Positions 38,301 to 50,300 of a stretch of 64,000 nucleotides of DNA are shown piece by piece. This DNA comes from Struthidea cinerea (taxonomy: Eukaryota > Chordata > Aves > Passeriformes > Corcoracidae), in assembly GCA_013397865.1 (NCBI GenBank), contig VZTI01003888.1:1996-65995 (forward strand), in the 5' to 3' direction. Within the stretch, counting starts at the first letter, position 1. Each line of letters starts with the position of its first letter. The notes under the pieces are model-generated. The model did no database searches. It saw only the letters and a program-made list of their open reading frames with translations, and was not told the origin of the DNA. Both the position numbers and the translations under genes were made by a program.

Positions 38301-41300
38301 ATACTCTCTCTTAAGACTCCAGTTCATGTGCTATTCATAACACTGCACAGAAGTGGCAGCCTGCCCTTCTGAAAGCACTGAAGTATTGTGACACTAAAGT
38401 AATTGCGGTGCTCTGTTAGACTCCACGTACCAAACAGCAAATAAACAGTAAAGCAGATCATTTTACACCGAGGACTATTTGTGAAGTGGCATATTCTGAC
38501 AAAGAAATAAAGTTACAGTTGAAAACCCACCAGAGAAACAGGCCAACCATTCAAAAAGTTACAGTATTGAAATTCAGGCTAACATTTAACATGGAAGCCA
38601 AAATAACAGACCAAATTTAAGCAACATTAATTCTGTTGATGCAAGTACATTCCAGGTGATTCTGCCACAGTACATGTACCAAAGTCTCCAAAGCAGAGGT
38701 AAGATGAAGCTGGTGTTTTCGGGTATTAACTTGTGCTTATATTGGTTTAGTTCTCTCACACATATGTTGTGATCACAAAGGTCTTAATTTCTACATTACT
38801 CTGCACGTATAACATGTACAGTTCAAAATTATAAAGCTAAGTAATCCTTCCTCAGGGTTCATATCATGTATAGGACAATATGTTATTTTGCATTGAAATT
38901 AGTCCAAAGCAGTCAAAACCACTAACGACCTTTGAACTCTGAAACAGATGCTGGCAGAGCAGTGTTTGTAGGCACTTTAAGATAACGTGTGTAAAAGTAG
39001 CCAGGTTATATTCAAGGATTTTGCACCCACATTTATTAAATTAATCAGCCTGCAGTCCCTAGGTAGTGAAACTGAAAATTTTTTTATACTGTCTGGTACT
39101 GGTATACAGACATGGGGAAAGAAAAAAGAATAAGAGCCATATGGTAATGGTGTCAAGAGCTGTAGTTCCACTATCCAGCACCACGGAAAAAGCACCTACA
39201 AAATTTTCTCTAACTTTGTTGCTTATCACAATAATAATTAACCCACAGAAGCACCTGTACCCTAGATTTCCTCTCAGCAGAGGACAAAAAGTGTCTCCAA
39301 AGACAAAATCCCAAATTATCACTGCTCAGGATGAATTCTTGCTAATCTGTACCAAATTATGCAACAACAAAAAAAAAGGCCAAGACAACACCTCCTCTCC
39401 CCACCTCATCGGGGCAGAAGAGTATTATCATAGAATAATTTGGGTTGGAAGGGACCTTAGACACTATCTAGTTCCAATGCCCTGTCATGGGCAGGGACAT
39501 CTTCCACTAGATTAGGTGGCCCACAGGCCTGTTGAACCTGGCCTTGAACATTTCCAGGGATGGGACATCCACAGCTTCTCTGGGCAAGCTGTTCCAGTGC
39601 CTCATCACCTTCACAGTCAAGAATTTCTTCCCAATATCTAATCTATCTTCAAACTCTGTCAGTTTGAAGTCACTCCCCCTTCTCTTATCACAACATGACC
39701 TTGTAAAAGTACCTCTCCATCTCTCTTCCAGCAAAACCAAAAACTTTGCTACAGTAGACAGCTGCTGGGTCTCTCAGACATACACCTTTTAAACGCAGCT
39801 GAAAAAACCTCAACAGTCCTTTCACCCATGTCAACCTTCCCTCAGCAGCTACTTCTTAATTGAAGAACTATCCTGTCAGAGGGAGGCAAGTAAATCTTGA
39901 TGAGGAAGTTGTAATAGACACTTAAATGTTGCAAGACAGCAAAACAAATGCAGAAAGCCCAGATGAGGTTCGTTGAAGACTGTGGTTTCACAGGCCATCA
40001 AGGGTAAGGTAGCAGATTATTACTTCTGAAAGGGACTTGTTTTCCTGCTTCTACTTCCAAATTTTTAGTGATCTGAAGCATCTCACACAGGTCTTTGGGG
40101 AGTGTTGGTCTGCTATGGAATACAGGTCATAAGGTCTCGTCCTGAACAGGTATAAGAAAATGCGAGATTATTCTCCTTTTGGTAACAGAAAGGTAAAAAG
40201 GATGAGCTCCTCATATCTTCCTTACTTTACATAATGAAATATACCTATCTGTATAATACATAGACAACTATATATTTAACTGCGTCTATATAGTTAAAAC
40301 ACTCCCAAAAGTTTGGTACTTTTATCCAAAAGAAGAAAAAAAAATTAAATTTGCTACTGGTATACCACATTGGTCAGTGCATTAAATACAATTGAAAAAG
40401 ACTGGAGGATTTCAAAAAGTATTACAGACAGCCCCTAAATTCATTAAAGTGGTAACAGCATCATTGCTTCACCAAGACTAATATTAGCAGATATAAAATC
40501 TTACCGCCCTTAATGTAAGGGTATAAAGACAGTTCCACATAAGAAGGCATAGATAGCTAATAAATACGTTTCAGCATCTCACAGCAGTAACTTTTTATAC
40601 AGTCATCTGATCATTTTAAAACTAAGTAACCAAGAATACTTTTTATACAGAGATAGCACTTCTATATGTAAAATAATGTGTGCACAGTTAACATCCTTGG
40701 GACAACTGGTTATGGGATCAGAACACAAGTAGTTTCTCCTCTATCCTTCCAGTTGCAAAGAAGGATGAGAGAAAAAACACCACAGGAAGACCAAGCAGAA
40801 TATAATACCTGGCTCCATAGCTGGTGTCACCAGCAGAGTTTTGGGTTTCTTGATTCATGGTTGGTTTACATGACACCATGGCAACTGATGGGGTATACCG
40901 GTCTCAAAGAGGGGGAAAGGATTTTTGCATAGGTGCTAGCAGGGCCTGTTGTAACAGCTTTGAACTAGATTTGAAGGGGGAAGGGATAAAAATCAGACAT
41001 GCTAGAAATATGCTTGGGGACAGCCTGTCAGTATTTAAGGGACAGTGTGCTAGTGAGGTCCTTCAGTCTGCCATCTCAGTGGAGGCAGGGGATTGAGATC
41101 TATGTTGCAGCAAAGACACAAGGGTTACTGATGTCCTAGAAACCACAGAAGTGTTTGGAAACTGTCACATAGGAAAATCTCACTCCAAAAAAAGGTGGCA
41201 GGATTAATTGCCCAGCTGAAGTGCATGTATGCCAATGCAGGCAGCATAGGCCACAAACAGGAGGAGCTGGAAGCCATTGTGTAGCTGGAAAATTATGATA

Positions 41301-44300
41301 AGATATCACCATGGAAGCATGGGATGACTGGCACAACTCAAGTGCTGCAATGGATGGCTATAAACTCTTTGAAAGGGATAAGCAGGGAAAGAGAGATGGT
41401 GGGGTAGCCAGCATGTTAGGGACTGTTTTGGTTGTCTAGAGTTTAATGATGGTGATGATAGGGTTAAGTAGTTATGGGCAGGAATGCGGGTAATAGGCCA
41501 AAAGGGCAGAAACCCTGGTGGGAGTTATAGACCACCCAACCAGGAAGAAGAGACAGATGAAATATTCTGCAAGCAGCTGGGAGAAGTCTCATAATCATTA
41601 GCCCTTTTCCTCACAGGGGACTTCAATTTAATAGATGCCTGCTGGAAATACGATACAGCAGAGAAGAAGCAGTCTAGGAGGTTCCTGGAGTGTGTGGAAG
41701 ATACTGATTGTGTCAGGAAGCTGAGTGAGCCCATTAGGGGGGGGCACCCACTGGACCTTTTGTTTGTGATCTGAGGACTGGTGGGTGATGGGATGGTTGA
41801 AGGCTGGCTGGGGCTCAGCAATCACAACATAATGGAGATTCCAATTCATGGAAAAGTAGGAAGGGTCACCAGAACAGCCACCTAGGACTTCCAGAGGGCA
41901 GACTTTGGACTGTTTAGGAGACTTTGACAAAGTACCCTTGGGAGGTTATCCTGACATTCTTCAAGAAGGAAATCCTAAAGTCACAGTCAGCAGGCCATCC
42001 CCGTGTGCCAAAGGACAAGGCAGGGAAGATGAGTGACCTGGCTAAAGAAAGAGCTTTGGCTGGAACTCAGGATGAAAAGGAGAGTTTATGACCTTTGAGA
42101 GAAGATGCAGGCAGCTCTGGTGTCATTAAGTTACAGAGGGAGAAAAGTAGATGGACCAAAACGCAACTTGAAGAACTTGATCAAGAACTTGATCTTGCTA
42201 CTGCCATTGAAGACAATAAAAATGTATCTCTAAGCACATTAGCAACAAGAGGGGAGCTAAGGAGAACCTCCATCCTTTATTGGATGCATAGTGAGAATAC
42301 ATAGGGAATGCATAGGGAAACATAGTGAGAAATTATATGGAAAGGCTGAGATACTGTCTTACTCGTTTCAGTTTCTAACAGTAAGGCCAGTTGTTTTCCA
42401 GGTGACAAGGCCCGTGAGTGGCAAGAAAAGAACAGGCAGCAGAATGAAGGCCCATAACCTGGGACAAAATGATGTGTGACGTGCTACACCACTTAGACAG
42501 TGTCTGGGGCTGGACGGGATCCACACAAGGCTACTGAGGGAGCTCACAGAAGTGCTTACCAAGCCTCTTTCAATCACTTACCAGCAGTCCTGGCTAATGA
42601 GGGAAGTCCCAGTTCCCTAGAGGCTAGCCAGCATGACAGCCATCTGCAAGAAGGGTTGGAAGGAGGATCTGGGGAACTAACTACAGGGCTGACAGCCTGA
42701 CCTTGGTGCTGGGGAAGGTCCTGATGCAGATCATCTTGAGCGTCATCATAGGGCATGTACAGACAACCTGGGGATCAGCATGGGTTTAGGAAAGGCAGGT
42801 CCTGCTTGACCAACCTGATCACCTTCTATGACAAGGTGACCCAGTTGGTAGATGATGGAAGGGCTATGGGTGTTGTCTACCTCGACTTCAGTAAAGCCAT
42901 TGACACCATCTCCCACAGCATTCTCCTGGAAGAAACTGGCTCCCATGTCTTGGACAGGTGCACTCTTTGCTGGGTTAAGAACTGGCTGGATGGCCAGGCC
43001 AGAGAATGATGGGGAATGGAGTTAAATCCAAATAGTGTCCAGTCAGCAGTAGCGTTCCCCAGGGGTCAGTATTGGGTCCAGTCCTGCTTAATATCTTTAT
43101 CGATGGTCACGGGACCGAATGCACTGTCAGTCAGTTTGCAGATGACACCAAGTTGATCTGCTGGAGGGCAGGAAGACTCTGCAGAGGGATCTGGACAGCC
43201 TGGATCCATGGGCCAAGGCCACTTGTGTGAGGTTAAACAAGGCCAGGGCCCAGATCCTGCCCTTGGGTCACAACAACCCCATGCAGAGCTGCAGGCTGGG
43301 GAAGGAGTGGCTGGAAATCAGCCAAGAGATAAAGCACCTGGGAGTGCTGGTCCACAGCAGCTGAACATGAGCCAGCCATGTGTCCAAGGTGGCCAAGAAG
43401 GCCAATGGCATCCTGGCCTGTACCAGCAATAGTGTGGCCAGCAGGACCAGGNNNNNNNNNNNNNNNNNNNNNNNNNNNNNNNNNNNNNNNNNNNNNNNNN
43501 NNNNNNNNNNNNNNNNNNNNNNNNNNNNNNNNNNNNNNNNNNNNNNNNNNNNNNNNNNNNNNNNNNNNNNNNNNNNNNNNNNNNNNNNNNNNNNNNNNNN
43601 NNNNNNNNNNNNNNNNNNNNNNNNNNNNNNNNNNNNNNNNNNNNNNNNNNNNNNNNNNNNNNNNNNNNNNNNNNNNNNNNNNNNNNNNNNNNNNNNNNNN
43701 NNNNNNNNNNNNNNNNNNNNNNNAAGTTGCAGCACCAGGGGAATTTTAGGTTGAATATTAGAAAAAAATTCTCCACCAAAAGGCTTAGCAAGCATTGGAA
43801 TGGGCTGTCCAAGGAAGTGGTGGAGTCACCAAACCTAGAGATAGTTAAAAGATGTGTAGGTGTGGCACTTACGGACATGGTTCAGTGTTCAGTTGACAGT
43901 TGGACTTGATGATCTTGGAGAGCTTTTCCAACCTAAACTATTCTACAATTCTACATTTTCCTATGTGAATAAGATTTTTTCTATATATAATATTATATAA
44001 TAAGTATTTATGAATATAATTACATTTTGTATAATAAATATGTATGTGCAGGTCTTTGTCTGCATGTGAAGGTGGGAGGGATGGGGTGCGTACAAGAAAT
44101 CATTGTCACAGCTCTAGTAGACCCCATCAGGAAGCAAAACGTGGAGGCAGAGAAACACAAGAGAACTCTCTGCAATGATACAAGTAAGGGTGAATAACAC
44201 ACTATTACCAAGTACTTATTTCTTATACTTCTCTGCCTAGATTTAAACACACAGAAGTACTACTGTTGTATTACTGTGGAGGTCTACTACACTATTACTC

Positions 44301-47300
44301 CTTTTTAGGGACCTCCTAGATGTCAGGGAGATTTGAAAACAAAGACAGATCAAACAGAAAACCAGGAATGACCTGTGGCCACTGGTCTCCTAGTAAACCG
44401 AGAGAATTATTCTTAAAGCAAGAATTAAACACCTTGATCTTGTTTTAAACCTTTCTTCCCCTTGAGAGGAGCTTTATAATGTAGCTGAACCAGTTTAACT
44501 GCAGGCTACTGCTCAGAGGCACTCCCTCTTTCCTCCTTTATCCTTTTTTCTTCTGGGATGTCCTGCGCTGGCATTTGTCTGATCCCACAGTGAACTAGCT
44601 GAGATACATAAACCACCATTACTCAACACGTAATGTTAGAATTTCTTCAGTTTAACCTAGCAAGCTTGAAAGGATGCAACAAGATGATCATGCAGCTTCA
44701 CAGGCAGCAAAGGTCCCCCAGTAATGCTCCTCCTGTGCTGCCATCAATACCAACCAAACAAGACATTGTGCCAGTATTGATGTCCATACAATCCTCCTTC
44801 AAATCACTCACTCAACTGAAAGTTAAATCTGCCTTGTGTTTTTTTCCACTTCAGATTGTCTTCTGCCAAATTAGAGTTCAGGCATCTTATGGAAGGCTGC
44901 ACAAAACTCCAGAGCATGTTCAAGAAGGCTCTGAATGTGCTGCCAAGGTCACAGGAGAAGAGTAGGAATAGGGTCTCCTTCCCTCTCATGCTTCAGTGGG
45001 CTTCCAGAAGAGCTGACCTGACCATAGATTTGGGTCAGGCCCCTAAAAACTACTGCACAACCAACTCTACATCACACTTTTCCTTCACAGCATTCACTCC
45101 CTTATAGGTTGCTCCTTAACTGCCAAAAACAGCTAACTTGAGTTAATTAGTAACAGAAAACACTGCCAGTGCTCACAAGAGACTCTTGAAGTAATAGTTA
45201 AGGCACACCACTCTTCTGCCTCTCTTGATTGAAAGGAAGACATCAGCCTATAAAAATATGCTAGTGCCAGGCACCCTCGCTTAGCTGCTGGCCTGGGTCA
45301 ACCCATTGCACCAGTCAGTCATTGCTGCCAGAGAGGCATTCTTTCCCATCTTGCACTTTTGTCACCTGCTCACGTCCAACTCAACAGCCATATGGACACA
45401 TGGCAAGTCAATCCACCCACTCACCAACCTAATAGTTACACAACCGTCAGATCCAACAATAGGGAGGAGCAGAAACACACAGCTGTGGACAACAGGAAAG
45501 GACTCAAGGGGAAACCCGAACATAATTAAAAACATTTAACATGTCACTTAGCCTTGATAAAATGTTCAGAGATAGGAGGAAGTAGATGAATTTGAAAGAA
45601 GAACATGGTAGGTATGATTCAGGTGTGCACTTTGTAGGAGAGACTTCCCGGCTGTCTGCCAGCAGAGGAACAGTGACAGGTTTGTGCATGCCTGGAAAAC
45701 CACTGAAAACAAAAAATGCAACCCTGCTTTTTTGCATACTAGGAGTTTATGTTGAAAAGCATGCTACAATTGTGCTTCATCACATGCCAGCTAAGTGTAC
45801 TAGGTAGATAAAACATTTCATTCATTTTCAATGCGTATTTTCTCCCTATACTACACATACCTCCAAAGACAAAATGAAAAGGACCTGGCAGTATAATGCA
45901 CTGAAATCACAATAGGCAGCAGAGAAGAGAAATTATTTAAAAAAAGAAAAAGTAAACCTAAAACAAGCTCAAAAATACCAAGAGTCAAAACTTAAAAAAC
46001 AAACAAACAAAACACAAAAAAAGCAAACAAAAAACCACCAAACACCAATTTGCTTTTATAGTTTTGGAAAGGTGTAGTCCAGTCAGTGGCTAAGAATAAA
46101 GACAAAAAAAAAATCATATCATGTACAACAGTAAAAGTCCCATCTAGGGCTATTTGCCATTTCAAATTTAAAATCTCCATGCACTACTGAAATTCTTTAA
46201 CCAGCATTTTCCAAGTATTATTACCATGAAGTCACATTCAGCAGACGTAATCCATAAACTTGATAAAGCCTTTTCTAAAACAGGGGGCAATGGGGGAGAG
46301 ACAGGGGGAACTAAAAATACTTTCAAATACTTTTTACAGTTTTAAGGAGAAAAAACCCCCCGACCTTATCTTTCAGGAATAAGAAAGAGCAAACACTAGA
46401 GACCTCAACTTTAAGCCAGCAAACATGTTCTCTCCTACTCCCCTCCCACAGGATAAAAAGAGAAACAAACAAGCTCCCATACAATAGGCTGTGGCTGAAC
46501 CTGAAGCAGTAGGAACCCTTTTACCGACCAAATCTTTGACAGTTTACAATTCAGCAAGCTGAAATGAAGTGGACTTAACAGAGACGCAGCAAGTCGCCTA
46601 CAACACATCCACTGCTGCATCACACCAAGCATTAAAATAAACACATTTTTCCTTGTAGTCTATCTGCAGTCTGCCATCAAAATAGCAATTTATTCCCTGT
46701 TTCTGCTTTCCCACACCCTCAGCCCACTTGTGGCTATAAAACAGTCAGCACCACAAGACAAATTGGATTAGCCTGCTGATCAAACAGGGAACTACTCCAC
46801 AGAAAAAACTCGCTTGCTGATCTGAGTCACCAAATAGCCACATGCTCTCTAAAGGCGGACTAGAACGGCAGAAATGTTTAGAAAGGTATAGCAGTAGGAG
46901 GGGATTTGGATTATCCCCCTGAGCATCAAATCAAGATTCACTAAGGCACAGAAAGAGAAATGTTCTTGGTACTCCTCGCAACAAACATTATGCAAGTTTA
47001 GAGAACTGCTGCATCCAACACAGTATGTGTTTTGTTTATGAAAGCATCGCCAGGGGATGGCCATAACTCTGGGCCAGATAAACCAACCACAGCAGAGAGC
47101 TTTTAGTACAGGATCAACCCACCAATGTTAAGCGGGGGAGCTTCTAAAACACAAAACTTTAGAACAGTTTTATTGTGAGACTATTCAATTCGGTTTTCTG
47201 ACCTATATTTTGAAAATCTGTTAAGATTAAACTAGCTCAACCTCAATTATCTCATAAGGCACAAGTTTGCTAAACAACATAATTTGCTAAACATTGCATA

Positions 47301-50300
47301 ATGTGCATCCTACAGACCCCAAGCTGCTCCTTCTGTGCAGCTTTTTCCAGTTTCTTCTCCCTTAAAACTTCCAAAACAGTTAAGTGCCAGTAACAGAATT
47401 ATGTTAATGGTTAATCAGAAACTATATTAACAAACCATACACGCCAACATTTTTTCTTTATTTTCAGTGTATGACAGGCTGATTTATATTTCATTAGCTC
47501 AGCAACAAGTGTTTCCAGAGTACAAAACAGCATACTGCTGAAAAAGACACTCAAACACCAATTCACACAAGTTTGAACACACAGTCTGGGGCCATATTAC
47601 CCACAGCTGGGGTAATAAAAAAGCTGTAAACCTTGTCTGGACTACACAATTGTCAGTAAGAGGGTCACTGCTCTCATGCTGCAAATACCTTGGAAAGCTT
47701 GAATAAGTCTCCTGTATGAAACACCAGAAACTGAAGGAAGCAATTATATAAAAACAAAAACGCTTTGAAAAGAAAATGCTAAGTTAAAATTTAACACTTC
47801 TACACTCAACATCATGTTTGACTGCATTTCAGAAGAGCAATTTTTTTTTTCTTTTTTTTACATTTCCAACAGATAAGAACCAGAAAAACCAACTTGGCAA
47901 ATTTTATCTTATGTCTACAAAAACCCACAATACTTGATTCATACTGTCAAAAAAATACTGCCCTCACCACTACTGCCCTCACACAATCTACACAAAAGAA
48001 TCTCCTTGGAAATGTGGGTATAAAACATATGTATCACCTCTCTTAAAAATGCTTAAAAGGAACTGTGAAGTAACAATTTTGAACTCAATTTTAACTCAAT
48101 TTTAGCTCAAAGTATTTCAGTATAAAGCACCTGGGACATCTGCTCCTAACAGCTCAGTACATTGACCAATATTTGATTTTCATCAGCTTGAATAGTTTAA
48201 CAACGTGCGTGTATGACCAGATAAAGGTGTAGCATACTACCCATTATTAAAGCAAAGCAGCAGCTGTCTGGGAAATCATTATGACACAGGCGAATTGAAT
48301 CAAGATCAAGACAAGTGCTTAATAGGAATAGGACGGCTGAAAACAACATAAAAGTGAATGGTTAACTTCATTCACAGATTCCTCTTCATGGATTCAAATT
48401 GTTAACAAATCCAAGATGAGCCCTACCAAGAGAGGGGGAAGAAAACAAAACAGTCTTTGGTTTACAAAGAGGTATTTCTGAAGAGTGGAACTCAAGTGGT
48501 CTAAGCCAGACCAAACCAGCTAGCAGCACAAACTGGCAAAGATACATTGTTAGTTATTCTGCTGCTTTAATGAAAAAAGATTGGTCCACTAGAAGCACCC
48601 ACCAGGTGTTCAAAAAACTGCCGTAAGAAATAAAACAATTCCTCAGCAAAGTGTTGTAATTAGCACTGGCAAGACAGTCCTAATCTTTCACTTAGAACAA
48701 TGCATCCCTTCAATTTTCTATCTTTGTTTACGCTTGTAAGAATGCTTTTTACCCTAGCTGTCCAAAGGATGGTGTAAGAATTACTTTATACGTGCTGAAA
48801 CTGAAATGATTTGATTCAGGGTATGAATCCAACCAGGCCAATTATGAGAAGATATAGTCTTGCATAGGTCCTCATCACACACTATTAAAAGTAATGTATT
48901 TAAGAAAATGCAAAATTAGTCACCTTGAAATTAGCAAAATGAAAATCTTTTCTCAGTCTATAGGAAAACATCTCTCACAATAAAGTAATTAATAATTTAT
49001 TTTAAACCATAGTCTTCAGTAAATGTAAAACCAATATTAAGTGTGTCAAAACTACAGTACTTTATTTCAGTTAAAAAACAATTTAAAAATTCTTATGAGC
49101 TCTGACACCACTATTGAGCATTATGCAATTCTCAGGAGTGATGGATACAAATACTGAAGGGTGCTCTAGTAAAACAGTAAAACTAGTTATATGCTCAGCA
49201 TATAACTCAGAAATTTCCGATTCCAATTTTTAGAGTAATTTATCATCTACCATCCTACTCATCCACCTTAATCAAAAGTCATGCTTTTATGGAAACAGTT
49301 CATGTAAAACATCAACTTCTTTAAACTTCTTCGAAATCTTCATATCCTGACAAAAGCTGACAGAAAGACTGTATTTTTCCTCACCCCACTATTCTGCTTC
49401 TTCCACTCCAGCTCACATACAAAGCTGATGCTTTTCTGCCCTATAACTGTTCCATTAACCCAACCCATTTCAATTCCATATTACATACTCCCAATCTTAC
49501 AGCCTTCTATCTCCCCCGTCCACACAAACCACTCCAAGAGATGTGACAAGTGGGCTTTAAAATCAAAACATGTCTATTGTACTATTTTCCCTCTTCTCAA
49601 CATAAGTACACCATCCAGACTGCCTTCATTCCTCTCCTTTAAATGAACACTAGACAGTCTTTAATCTAGGCTTAGGTTTCTTGCATTCTGGTAAATCGTT
49701 CAGGGCCACTAGTACCATAATGTTTACCCCGAAGTTCACAGTCTGTGTCTTATCCTTCTGACTCTCACTATTAAAAAACTGGCATGCCCTAATTGCCTTC
49801 AACATAATTGGTTTTCTCCCACATTGTTACCACTCTCCGATTTCTGGTCCTGCAGTGTTTAGCTTTCCCCGTTCATCAAGCTTATAATACAGAAACTCAT
49901 CCACAATTTTAGTACACAAAAAACTAACTCCTGTTTTTTTTCAGATACGTCTTCCCCTGAGGATTACCTAAATTTAAGCCTTATTATTACATGGAGTCAG
50001 GTAAACTTCAACTTGTTTAAAATAAGCAACACACAAAACTTACAGCCTCCACGCAACCACCTTCTTAGTCTATTGCTCCATAGTAGTCCAGACAGCTGCC
50101 TCAGTGTCATCTTCCACAAAAAAATCACCATACAGCAGAGGTTGGAAGGCACCTCTGGAGGTCAGCTACTCAAATGCCTGGCTCTAAGTGGGGTAACTAG
50201 ATTAGGTTGCTAAGGACCAGCCAGTTTTTCCTGTCTCCAAGCTCGGAGCCTCCACAAACTCTCTGGAAAGCCTGTTTCAATGCTCAGCCATGAGTGCCTC

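Larger units (their letters stand above)
40685..43965 (+). mobile_element. Near-complete CR1 LINE (ORF1 end, ORF2, 3' tail), degenerate, interrupted by an N gap
   Basis: The 5' part resembles the CR1 ORF1 C-terminus with its esterase-like domain. The catalytic block normally read DG(V/I)HLS is DGVY at 40887-40898, so the expected histidine is lost. ORF2 begins near 41214 (AQLKCMYANAGSIGHKQEEL) and has the APE endonuclease GDFN motif at 41616-41627. The downstream catalytic SDH motif reads S-N-H near 41816-41825. The RT shows a QHGFRKGRSCLTNLITFYDK block (near 42775-42835), YLDFSKA, and intact QFADD at 43132-43146. Several frameshifts and stops show it is dead. The gap 43452-43723 is internal, and the 3' tail is 43724-43965. 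It lies antisense to UGCG. Confidence 0.88.

Noticed and set aside
43268..43878. Long frames on both strands around 43.3-43.9 kb
   Set aside because: Most of their length is unresolved N; the rest is CR1.
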